64,000 nt of DNA from Syngnathus acus (lineage: Eukaryota; Chordata; Actinopteri; Syngnathiformes; Syngnathidae): assembly GCF_901709675.1 (NCBI RefSeq), contig NC_051105.1:558001-622000 (forward strand), in the 5' to 3' direction. Under the pieces are notes generated by a model, which worked only from the letters and a program-made list of their open reading frames with translations, made no database searches and was not told where the DNA came from. A program made the position numbers and the translations under genes. This document shows positions 34,401-50,576 of this stretch, in pieces; position 1 is the first letter of the stretch, and the number at the start of each line of letters is the position of its first letter.

Positions 34401-36890
34401 ACGCCAACTCGAAGATCTGCAGAGTACCGCTCTGCAAAGCAAAAGCTCATTGATGAGAGCGCCCCCCCCCACACGGTGGGCACGACTCGGGACCGCTCAG
34501 CCCACCTTGGTCCCCAGGATGATCTGCCTGTCGCCGGGCACAAAGAGGGAGCAGAGGGCGTAGTCACACACCATGGTGCGCACCACCTGCAGCGTGGACC
34601 TGAGAGAAAAGTTGGCACACACTTTGATTGGCACGCCGCGAGGGCAAACGGTCGGCGCACGGCCACGCAAGCGGCGACGTGCCAGCGACCTGTTCCACAC
34701 TTTGACGGTGTCGGCCGACGCCGACAGCACGGCCAGGTTGTCGGAGCTGAAGGCCAGGGTGCGCACGTCGCTGCGATGGCCGTCCAGCGTGAGGCGCGCC
34801 GTCTTGCCGGCCGTCGCCGCCCTGTCCCTCGTCTTCAGGCTGTACGTCTCCACCGTGTTGTTGTGCAGCAGCAGCGCCACCTTCAGCTCACCGCCGCCGC
34901 AGCACAGGCAGTCGGCCCACCTGAGGCGAGGAATCGGCCCGTCAAGTGCTGGCGGTCGGTCGGTCGGGCGGGCGGATCCGAGCCGCCGGGCCCCTGGGAC
35001 TCGCTCACCTGATCTTGGAGGAGGCCCTGATGTCGCTCAGTCGCACGATCTGGTCTTTCAGCGTCCAGTCCACCTGCGGCTCCTCGCCGTCGGCGCCTCC
35101 CGCCGTTCTGAAGGAGCGAGGCGAGCGTCACGCTTTTCCTCCGTACAATTGGAACCGACAAAGGATGTTCGCGCCTTCGTTGCAACTCACTTGGCGGCCT
35201 TCTTGATCTTCTTGTCCATCTTCCTGCGCGCGTCGCGCTCCGACAGCACGGCAAACACTTCCAGGACGGTGTCGTTGCCCTGACAAGTCAGTCGCCATGT
35301 TTCATTGCGTCTCTTTTCTTTTGCATTTGTTGTCTTTCTTTGGAAGGTTACACTCACGTGACAGGCGAAGATGCCGGCCTTGCTGTCGGCGGTCAGAGAC
35401 ACGACTCGGTCCCTGGCCTTGCGGAGGACGGAGCCCGCTTCCTTGCACCTCAAAATACGCTAAAGACGGCGAGAAACACAGAGTTGGTCACACGTGGGCT
35501 CCAATCGTCAAGACGCGCTTAACTCGCTCCGTACGTCTTCCGGACTCTGGCCGGCGTCGCCATCATTTTCGCCGCCGTCGTCGTCGTCCCCGCCGCCACC
35601 GTCCGGCAGACTTTTGCCCTTCTTCGCTTGGGGCTCACCCTTGGCCTGCCACGACACACACACACACAAGCGCAAGGAGTCCAGGCGCCCTTCAGAGCAG
35701 GCGGCAGCGTCTCACCTCCGACACGTAGGTGACATCCCACCCTCGGAGCTGGCTGTCGCCCGAGCCCGTCAGCAGCAGCCGCCGCTCCTCGTTAAGGAAG
35801 GTCATGGCCCACACCTGATCACGAGAAAGGCAAAAGTGAGTCAGCGATCAAATGGTCATCTAAGCATAACAAAAGCAATGGATTTCAGTTGACGACTCCA
35901 CGTGTTTGAGACGGCTGTATTTTTGAACTCCAATTGCGTTGAAGAAGTGCGTTGACGGGGACGCTCACCTCACTGCGGTGGCCCACCAAGGTCTTGAAGC
36001 AATGCTGCGTGTCCAAGTCCCACCACTTCACAAAAGTGTCCTTGGAGCTGCCCACAGCACGTTCGGCGGTGAGATCAAGTCGTCGTGCGTTGGGAGAAGC
36101 GAACTCGAGTAAGCTTACCTGGTCACCAGGAGGCTCTTGTCTTTGAGCAAGAGCACTTGCGTGACCTCGTCTTTGTGCCCCCGCAGTCGGTACAGGCCGC
36201 ACTCGTCGATCACGTCCCACACGATCACGTCCGTGTCCTGCGAGCGCAAAAAACAACCACAATAAATGGGAGGAAATGTGCCATCGGTCGCTCCCGCCCA
36301 AAGGTGCAGACAAAGGGTTTTATTTGCTGACCTTGGATCCGGTGACGAGTCTGGCCCCCAGCGCGTCGTAACACATGGCCGTGACGGCCGACTTGTGTCC
36401 GTTGAAGCAGACGTTGCTCTCTCCGTTTAGCAGACTGAAGAGCCGCACGGCGCCGTCCTCGTAGCCCACGGCCACGTGGACGCCGTCCGGCGACGGCCGC
36501 AGGAACGTCACCGCGTGTTTCTGGCCCGCCAGGATCAACACCTGCACCGGGAGACGAGAGGAAAAACAAAACGAGTCCAAAACGTGAGCAGGAAGTATCC
36601 CCAAAAATAAAAGAAGTCAATAATCAAGAAAAGTTGTTTGAGTCAATTGATTAGAACGGAGCCATCTCTGCCTCGGGAAAATCCCGAAGCAAGTTTGTTC
36701 ATCTTCTTCTCCTCACCTTCTCCGCTTTGCGGGTGTCCCAGATGAAGACGTGCTCACACGCAGCCACGGCCACGTAGCGGCCGCGCTCTCCGCCGCGTAG
36801 CATGACGTAGCAGATGTTCGCTCTCTGGCTGCCGATCACGCCAAACACGGCGCCCGGCACGTAGCGGAGGTACTGCTTGGTCAAGCCCAT
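31457..36890 (-). CDS. wdr3: WD repeat-containing protein 3 (Utp12/Dip2)
   Basis: Nucleolar component of the U3 snoRNP/small-subunit processome, needed for 18S rRNA processing. Twenty-six exons (36890-36717, 36541-36332, 36237-36119, 36047-35969, 35814-35716, 35645-35535, 35459-35358, 35279-35191, 35107-35009, 34920-34690, 34599-34506, 34431-34330, 34261-34179, 33713-33575, 33498-33442, 33371-33271, 33200-33089, 33020-32886, 32815-32765, 32630-32565, 32488-32396, 32309-32259, 32137-32094, 32024-31896, 31801-31708, 31612-31457) give 939 residues; human WDR3 is 943. The start [11 protein letters not shown] matches the family. Two WD40 propellers fill about residues 20-700 ([28 protein letters not shown]). 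An acidic linker at 228-264 and a C-terminal Utp12 domain ending [15 protein letters not shown] follow. A non-coding 5' exon with donor at 37730 splices to 36919. Identity is secure. Confidence 0.97.
33374..33392. repeat. 19-nt G run at the wdr3 exon 16 acceptor
   Basis: On the minus strand this is a pure C tract running straight into the CAG acceptor of exon 16 (33371). It replaces the usual U-rich polypyrimidine tract. Two TTAGGG-like words follow it on the plus strand (33391-33403). Confidence 0.85.
33783..34075. repeat. purine-rich low-complexity tract in wdr3 intron 13
   Basis: About 290 bp composed very largely of A and G on the plus strand, dominated by GAAAA, AAGG and AAAGA words, with no fixed repeat unit. 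It fills most of the intron between exons 13 and 14. Confidence 0.75.
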
Positions 36891-38124
36891 GATGCGTGGA
36901 CTCCAAGTGGCGCCGATCCCTGTGGACACAAACCGCAGGAAAGCTTGTTGTGGCCAACTATTGTATTTGTCTGAACAATTGCAACCTACTGTGAATACTT
37001 GCTGTGTTACAATTACTTCTTGTTCTCTTCCTATCACAAACGACTACTTTCCAAAACAGGCCATTTTTGTCCACAGCAAGGAAATAGTTGACGACAAATG
37101 TTCGTGACAAAATTGGCTGGGAAGGTGGTCGGTGTAAACCAAATGCAATATTTGGCCATTTAAACACGATTTGTTCCAAGGATGTGCTCGAGAGCCATTA
37201 TTGTCATTGTTTGGCACAGACACAACGAAACTGAGTACAGAGTAGTGCAATATGAACTCTTTTTCGTGGCAAAATGTTGCCTTTTGTGATTAAATTGTTT
37301 GAAGAGCTAATTTATGTGGGAACCAACCACTGTCTGTGTATAAATATTGTCCAGTCGTTGGTAGATTTACTAACAGACAAGATTTGAATTCTTTTTCAAT
37401 TCATTCGAGAAAATAAATGCACTTGCAATTCTATGTGCCGTGGGGTAAGCTAGGCTACCCTTAGCCGGAAACTGACGGTTTAAGCGTAAGAAATCCCCCG
37501 AGCGGGCGGAGATAAAGCGTCAAGCCAAAGGAGCGCCGCTTAACGTCCTTAACCCCGCCCGCCCGGCTACCCATGTGCATCAAATCGCTGCACCCACGTG
37601 TCGATCTTTCTGACTCGAAAGAGCTCATAAAGTCGCGCCTACGTTGTCATATGTTTGTGTTGTGTAGTAATGTGAGCTCTATATTTTAACGATTGTCCTC
37701 AAGAATCGGGCTCTTTTTTAAAGTCTTACCTCTGAAACGCAGCAGCAGCAGCAGAAGCAGCAGCAGCGAGCTTCTTTCCTTCCTTCCTTCCTCCGCTGTT
37801 GTGAGGGGATGGAATCGCTTCAGACTGGACTCATCAATCACAGATTCGCATGAAAACACAAATTGCAGAAGACATTTTAAAGATTTCTTTAAAAACACAG
37901 TGATTTTCAGCCACATTCATTTTATGATGTAGTTTCTGATCAACTCACAAAGTGAAACGGAACTTTGAACTTGCGTTGATAAATCGCAATCAGCGTTGAT
38001 TCGACTGCTTCTGACTGGGGTTGAAAACCCGGAAGTGTTTTCCACTGTCTGTCAATCAATCGGTCGCTACTCATGGGTTAGCTAAGCGTCAACTTTCGTT
38101 GTGTGTGCGTGTTTGGGGCCAAAC
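36891..38124. promoter_or_regulatory. divergent promoter region of wdr3 and asdurf/asnsd1
   Basis: The two start codons point away from each other across 1.2 kb. A strong minus-strand donor (CAGAG then GTAAGA) ends a wdr3 non-coding exon at 37730. Its partner acceptor lies at 36920, making 36920-37729 the wdr3 5' UTR intron. An ETS/GABP-type CCGGAAGTG occurs at 38029-38037, 88 bp before the asdurf start. This leaves about 300 bp (37.75-38.05 kb) for a shared bidirectional promoter. No TATA box was seen. Start sites are inferred. Confidence 0.6.
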
Positions 38125-38781
38125 ATGTCTTCGAAAGTGAACAATCAGCACCGCAATTCAAGTGCACAGTCAGCCGAACGCAAGGAGGAGCTAAACAAAC
38201 AGGTACTTGTATTGATATGAAAGTAGATATTCCTTTATCTGTCCCACCCACAAACGTTTGTGTTTGAACTTTTAGATCAACGAGCAAACGGTGGTTGTGG
38301 ACGAGCTATCCAATTTGAAGAAGGACAGAGTGAGTCGGACTAAATGATTGCATTGCATTGCATGACATTCAGTCGTGAATGACTGAAATTGGACTGAAAT
38401 GGATTTTCGCTTTACCTTTAGAATGTATATGTCCAGCAGAGGAACAGCAACATCTTGTTTTTGGCGGACAGAGGGCAGACGTTGAGTTCATGCAAGAGTA
38501 AGTCCAGCTCCTGAGGAATAGTTTCATATCAAGATAATCTGGGTGTGGTGAAATCTGTCTCTGCATTGATGCCATCCCCGAAGGGAGCAGTGAGCAGCAG
38601 CGGTGCCGCCGCCAATCATTTGGTGATCGAACCCCCAAATTCCAACCCTTAATGCAGAGTGCCAAGCAGGGAGGCAGTGGGTCCGTCCCATTTTTATAGT
38701 CTTTGGTATAAAGATAAGCGATTTCTTTTCTCGTCCACAGAGAAGCTGGACAGCCTGACCAAGGAGTTACAGGACATGTGA
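38125..38781 (+). CDS. asdurf: ASNSD1 upstream-ORF protein (prefoldin-like PAQosome subunit)
   Basis: A small protein encoded on the same transcript as asnsd1. In humans ASDURF (96 aa) is a prefoldin-like subunit of the PAQosome, the R2TP-linked chaperone that assembles snoRNPs, RNA polymerases and PIKK complexes. Four exons (38125-38202, 38276-38329, 38422-38497, 38741-38781) join in phase to 82 residues. The conserved core VVVDELSNLKKDR and VQQRNSNILFLADR matches human ASDURF nearly word for word and forms a predicted coiled coil with charged heptads. The last residues are LDSLTKELQDM. The stop lies 20 nt before the asnsd1 start in the same exon, so it is an upstream ORF of a bicistronic mRNA. 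Each junction is canonical GT-AG. A naive gene finder would merge it into the 5' UTR. Confidence 0.93.
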
Positions 38782-38801
38782 AGCTGAGCAATTGTGCAAG
38801 C

Positions 38802-40907
38802 ATGTGTGGCATCTTCTGTCTTGTGAGTCCAGCATCCTCTCCTTTCACATGGGACAACGACATCGAGGAACTTTTAAAAAGAAGAGGCCCCGACTCCAGC
38901 AAAGATGCAATTGTCTCGGGCTGCCAACGTCCTTATCGGTGCTTGTTCTCGGCGCACGTTCTCCACATGAGAGGTCTTCTCACAACTCAGCCGCTGCAGG
39001 ACCCCGCCGGCAACATCCTGGTCTGGAACGGGGAGGTCTTTGGCGGTTTACAACTCCTCCCAACTGAGAATGACACCGCTGTTGTTCTGAAGCATTTGTC
39101 CTCTTGTAGTAACCCGTGTGACATTTTGTCATTCCTATGCACCGTTCGAGGTCCCTGGGGCTTTGTGTACTACCAAAAGAGTCAAGACTGCCTCTGGTTT
39201 GGGAGGGACTACTTTGGGAGAAGAAGTTTGCTGTGGAAGTATGACCAAACACTGAAAGCCTTGACACTTAGCTCCGTGGCAGCCAGGCCTCGCCGTCAAC
39301 CTGCCATGTGCACTACCGCTCACTGTGAACCTGGTCACGAATCTGGCCCGAGTGAAGCTTGCCCTTGTACCGGTCCTTGCAAATTTGGATCTTGTGCATG
39401 GCAGGAGGTGCCTGCAGTGGGTGTGTACACAATCAACCTGAAGTCAATTGTAGAATCCGGGTCACCGACCATTGAGCTTCATCCCTGGTCTCAGGTCGGA
39501 GATCATCTTGGTTCTGCCTGCCTGGAGACGACGACCCAGCCTTCTGGTCCGGGCGGGTGCATCATACTAAAGAACCCCCCCAGCTTGCTTAGATCACCCG
39601 TTGCTCCTCTAAATACCACAGTGGATAAGGACCACGGAAACCCAGAGTCCACGGTGGAGGATCCGGAGGAGCTTCTGGACCTTATCGAAAAGGATAAGGC
39701 GGTGAAAGGTCTGATAGACGTTCTCAGCGAAGCTGTCAGGAGACGCGTCCAGTCTTTGCCCGACGAATCGCAGGCCGGCGACCGTTCACGCATTGCCGTC
39801 CTTTTCTCTGGCGGCATCGACTCGATGATCCTGGCCGTCTTGGCTCACCGTCACGTGCCCCATTGTCAATCCGTAGACCTTCTTAACGTGGCTTTTCAAC
39901 AGCACGAGGCTCGGAAAGACTCTGCCAGGGGACAAAAACCCAGTCGGAGTAAGTCGGAAACCCAAAAGCGCACCCCGATGTTTGATGTCCCGGACAGAAT
40001 CACTGGCAAATCGGGCCTGAAGGAACTACAAGCCTTGGCTCCGCAGAGGCGCTGGAACTTTGTGGAAGTGGACGTAAGACGGGAGGAGCTGCAAGAAATG
40101 CGGCGCACGCGCATCGCTGACTTGGTGTATCCGCTGGACACGGTCCTGGACGATAGCATCGGGTGCGCCGTGTGGTTCGCCGCCAGAGGGGAGGGCTTCC
40201 TGGCCCGGGACCACCACCGGACCGTCTTCATGTCTTCGGCCAAGGTAGGGACCGGTGTGATTGGATACCCCCCCCCCCACTTGACTGTACGCCGTTTTGG
40301 CAGGTAACGAGACGGCATCCCTCCCTCCCTCCAGGTCATTCTGACAGGAATCGGCGCCGACGAGCAGCTGGCGGGTTACGCCAGACACAGAGTGCGCTTC
40401 AAGACCTCCGGACAGCAAGGACTGGTCCAAGAAATCGCCATGGAGCTCGGGAGGATCTCGTCCAGGAACTTGGGAAGAGACGACAGAGTGATTGCAGACC
40501 ATGGCAAAGAGGCTAGGTAAGGGACCTTTATTGTTTGTTAGTCATGATGGCGCCACTCAGAGGGTGGAGAACTATTGAAAGCGGCACCGTGTGTATGCAA
40601 ATGGCCGGGATGAAAAAGTCCGTCTCGACCCTTCCTCAGGTTTCCCTACTTGGACGAGAGCGTGGTGAGCTACCTCAACTCTCTGGCCATGTGCGACAAG
40701 GCCGACCTGTCGCTCCCGAGGGGCGTCGGCGAGAAACTGCTGCTGAGGCTGGCCGCCCGCCGGCTGGGCCTCGGGCCCGCCGCCGTCCTTCCCAAGAGGG
40801 CCATGCAGTTTGGCTCGCGCATCGCCAAAATGGAGAACGGCCGCGAGAAGGCGTCGGAGCGCTGCGGGAGGCTGCTGGACGGGCCCGCTGGAGGAGTGGC
40901 CCTTTGA
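38802..40907 (+). CDS. asnsd1: asparagine synthetase domain-containing protein 1
   Basis: A paralogue of asparagine synthetase; its catalytic role in vertebrates is not settled. Three coding exons (38802-40244, 40335-40516, 40640-40907) join in phase to 630 residues; human ASNSD1 is 643. The start MCGIFCL places Cys2, the nucleophile of class II glutamine amidotransferases, directly after methionine. The N-terminal glutaminase-like domain covers about residues 1-200. A divergent linker rich in proline and cysteine follows. The synthetase domain carries the ATP pyrophosphatase loop VLFSGGIDS (336-341) and, in exon 2, [19 protein letters not shown], then [14 protein letters not shown] near the end. 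Exons 2 and 3 splice at HGKEAR/FPYLDE as in human. Translation must follow that of the asdurf ORF by reinitiation or leaky scanning. The poly(A) signal is 26 nt past the stop. Confidence 0.97.
40527..40532 (-). other. candidate poly(A) signal of the nucleotidyltransferase-like gene
   Basis: First AATAAA on the minus strand past the stop at 40963. It lies inside asnsd1 intron 2, so the 3' UTR would be antisense to asnsd1 exon 3. Confidence 0.4.
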
Positions 40908-40932
40908 GTCGCGTCTGTACGTCAAGGGAGTC

Positions 40933-40938
40933 AATAAA
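40933..40938 (+). other. poly(A) signal of asnsd1
   Basis: AATAAA 26 nt past the asnsd1 stop, 25 nt short of the stop codon of the opposing gene. Cleavage would be expected near 40950-40965, at the very end of that gene's coding sequence. Confidence 0.75.
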
Positions 40939-40962
40939 ATGTGGAAAGATCCGCCGCTTGGT

Positions 40963-42535
40963 CTACTTCATGTACGCCCGCGTGCCACCGAGGCGCTCTT
41001 TGAAATAGCCGTCGCACTCGACGTACGATTGCAAGTTGCCCACGTCGAAACGCCCGCAAATCTCCTGCACGTACACGGGCTTTCTGCCAAATTCAATACA
41101 CGAGCACATAGGTATTACATGACGTTCAGCAAATATCACTTCCTCCAAATGTCTTGTTTACCTCGGAATGAGCCAAGCCACAAAGTTTCCAGGGGCGTCT
41201 TTTTGCTCTATGGCCGCATCCTGACGTGATGGAAATTCAAATTCATTCGAGTCGTGAGTTGAAATGGAACGCGCGGATGACGAGCGTCACCTTCTTTTCC
41301 AGGAGGAAGGCGTCCAAGAGAGGGAGGCTGTTCTTAGACAACACGTAGAAACAAGGACACTGCGGAAACACAAGCAAGATTAGCAAGCAAAGGGGGAGGG
41401 GCTTTGTATACAACTTACGGCTCTCCTCGACGTGGTCTCTGAAGGCAGCGGCTTCTCCTTCATACACAAGGCCCGAAGATCAGGATCAACTTCCACTATT
41501 CCGTATTTGGGAGTTTCTGCACCAGAAGCAGGTGAAGACTTTTTTTTCTTTTTCTACTTCAGAGACCAAAGCGCCGCAATGCTCACCGTCGTCTCTGCAC
41601 TCGTAAGACAGCGCCACATTGTTATCCTCGCATTCCGCTTGGAGTTCACAAAACCTGGACTGGATCTGAGCAAGGCTGAAGTCTTCTTTGAAGAGTGTGT
41701 CGCTTGTGAGGATGGGGAGAAAAAAACCCGTTAAGCTGGTCAACGTTTTGCGAGCAAAAAGCTGCTCGCGTATGATATGAGCTCACCCTCCAATCACCAT
41801 GACATGGTCCTGGATGTGGAAGTGCTTGACTGCCAGCTGGAGGCAGGCCACCGCACCAAGGCGCCCCTGGGGATAAAAAAACAACAACAGAGTGGGCGGG
41901 CGCACTCCATTCTTTTAAATACTAAATGGACTAAAGGCATCATCAGATGAACACGAGGCAAAGTTGAGCAAGAAAAAAATGGATATATTTTACATCATTG
42001 CTCGTGGTCTGGTCGCAGACGATCTTGACGTTTGGCAAGTGTGCGGCCCATTCTTCAAATGCTGACAGGTAAAGAGCGTTGCTCTGTGGAGAAGAGAAAA
42101 AAAAAGTCAACATTTGGACAGCACTTTCATTTCTTAAAGGCTCATGGCCCAAATTAAACAGGAAGTTGACCACATTGGGTTGAAACTGTAATTTTGAAAA
42201 CAATTTGGAATAAAAAACAATGGCCACCACGACATCAGCTTCTACGAATGTTAGTCATCTTCACGAGGGGGAAAGCCAGCCGTTGTGTTACTGCTGGCGG
42301 CGCAAAGTCCATTTCATTGAGTAGAAAGGTGGACTGAACTCACCACGACGTAGATGGCGTCCAGCCCGTCGGAGGCGCTCAGTGCTCCGATCCAGTGGCT
42401 GAGGAGCGCGCGGTCGCCTACGGGCAGCAGCGGCTTGGCGACGCCGACCAGGTGAGCGAAACGCCCGCTGCGGTCGGCCGACACGTCCCGCTGGAGCCTG
42501 GTCCCGTAGCCGGCGGCCAGAATCACGGCCTTCAT
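40963..42535 (-). CDS. short sugar-phosphate nucleotidylyltransferase-like protein
   Basis: Eight exons (42535-42344, 42083-41994, 41866-41787, 41702-41587, 41516-41419, 41359-41291, 41220-41162, 41083-40963) join in phase to 274 residues. The start MKAVILAAGYGTRLQRD is the nucleotide-binding signature of the NTP_transferase family (RmlA, GMPPB, GalU type). It is followed after a 15-residue spacer by KPLLPVGDRALLSHWI, the second family motif. Later come VMVIGGDTLF, a family-typical GGD segment, and TPKYGIVEVD, the usual pre-lid segment. Length fits bacterial-type single-domain transferases (about 250-300) and is well short of GMPPA, GMPPB, UGP2 or CRPPA. Substrate is unknown. I know no human protein of this length and pattern; similar fish predictions may exist under uncharacterised names. 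Genuine gene: every junction is canonical and phases close. Confidence 0.85.
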
Positions 42536-42852
42536 CGATACGCAGCGGCTGACGTGCGTGCTTGTTGGAGCAGTCGTACTTTGGCAGTGGCCAATCCCGC
42601 CCGCCTGCCAGAGACACTTCCGGGTTGCTGTCACGTGGGATTGCCACGCCCCTCGAGGGAAAGATTTGCTGATTGCGTGCACCTCTTTTCGAGATGATTC
42701 TTTCAATTAAGGAAGAAAATATTAGATTTTTTTCTTGATTATTCATAAAATAAAATGCTCCTTTTTGTCCACAGTCATTCCACTACTACTTCTTCCACTA
42801 CCCTCCAACTAGCCATCAGTCAAGCATGTGACAATGTCTCTTATTTTGTTGA

Positions 42853-42858
42853 TTTATT
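42853..42858 (-). other. candidate poly(A) signal of sympk
   Basis: AATAAA on the minus strand, about 125 nt past the sympk stop codon. Confidence 0.6.
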
Positions 42859-42983
42859 GTCGACCACTACGAGGGGTGTGTGGAAACAATCCTGACACTC
42901 AAAATCTATTTTATACAAGAACAAAAGGAAGAGAAGGAACATTATAGTCCACAAACATTTTTTTTCTTTTTTTTGAGCGCTCT

Positions 42984-49316
<6,333 letters not shown>

Positions 49317-49724
49317 CGTGTCCTTCGACTTCCTTTAATTACTAAGTGTATCACACCATGTTCCCAATCCTGGTCACATAAATATAAAACCAGTGTCACG
49401 GAATTCAAGGCAACCGCGCGTAGGACGTAACAATGAACACAAGATAAAAATCCATGTTTACGGCTAATACGCTAACCGGCGCTATGCTAACCACCAAGCA
49501 CACAATTGGTCGCTGACGGCCAAGAAGCCCGAAATAACACACTCGCTAGTTGATACCGACACATGTAACGCGCCTTGATACAGTTGAAATACCTTCAATC
49601 GAAAGAAAACGAAGCTTAGCTCTGTAAATGAAACAGGCACGGTTCAGCAGCGGCCGTTTTTTCTTCTTCGTGTAGTAAAACGTGTAAGCCCGCAGCCACA
49701 CTGCCTCCCCAAGGCACATTGCTC

Positions 49725-49727
<3 letters not shown>

Positions 49728-49767
<40 letters not shown>
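49728..49767. repeat. (CA)n microsatellite
   Basis: Twenty perfect CA units between the sympk and slc35f5 promoters. Confidence 0.95.
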
Positions 49768-49769
<2 letters not shown>

Positions 49770-50117
49770 TGCAGTACTTTGCGTCGCATTTCAATCAATC
49801 ATGTTACGGCTAAAGTCATAAATAAAAGACAGAAATACAAGTAGTTTTTAACCATTCGCGTCGCGCAACATGCGGGTACTGATATATAGGAGCATTCCGG
49901 AAGTCTGTCTCTTCGCAGTTGCTCGTTCATTTGGCAAAGTAGGTACCATTCAATGAAAACCAGTGTCTATAAAACACGAATTAAGGGTTACAATCGAGTC
50001 ATTAAACGTCGTTGCTGTTGTTGTTTTTCGACGTTTACATTTCTATTTTATCTTGAAGGTGGAGCCCGGAAGCCATCTCTCGTCGCTATTGGTTACCTTG
50101 ACGCATCGCTCGTGGAA

Positions 50118-50129
50118 AAAATGGCGGCC
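50118..50129 (+). promoter_or_regulatory. YY1-like site
   Basis: AAAATGGCGGCC matches the YY1 core (AANATGGCGGC), common just downstream of transcription starts in TATA-less housekeeping promoters. It probably lies in the slc35f5 5' region. Confidence 0.45.
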
Positions 50130-50576
50130 ATGATCACCCAAAGAAGGAATTCAAAAATTCCCCACCTTTAACGAATCAAGCGGCGGAGAACTTCAAGAAA
50201 AAAAAATCTGGAGGAATATCGTTTGCTTCCCCATGCTGGCCGAAAAGTAGAAGGCGTCGCGAGCTACTTCAGGCTTGTCTCGCTATGTTTGTCAACAGCT
50301 GTTGAACGAAGTGCTGAAGCAGCTCTCCTTGTTTACAACAACACGTCTGCGCCCTTAACTTGCTGCCATTGAGATAGATCATCGACAGATCGATAAATAG
50401 GTAGATAGATCGATCGATCGATCTCCGCCTCAATTTGCTGTCAACAGCTATTTCATTGCGTGCGTGTTGTCAACGAGACGCTTTGTAAGGAAGTAGTCAA
50501 ATGCTCCATTCTGTCGTTTCTGCTGTTTGTTTTGTTTTTGTTCATTTTCCATCTTGTGTGCCTGCGCAGTGTGGCG

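Larger units (their letters stand above)
49317..50576. promoter_or_regulatory. divergent promoter region of sympk and slc35f5
   Basis: Spacer between two start codons facing outward. It contains a CA repeat (49728-49767), an ETS-type CCGGAAGT (49897-49904), an inverted CCAAT box near 50087 and a YY1-like AAAATGGCGGCC (50118-50129). A plausible slc35f5 non-coding exon would end near 49942 (TAG then GTACCA), with its acceptor at 50569. The ATG inside the YY1-like site opens only a 16-codon frame. Start sites are inferred. Confidence 0.5.

Noticed and set aside
50121-50171. ATGGCGGCC opening a 16-codon frame as a possible slc35f5 N-terminus
   Set aside because: It stops after 16 codons with no suitable donor. 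The sequence fits a YY1 site or a short upstream ORF better.
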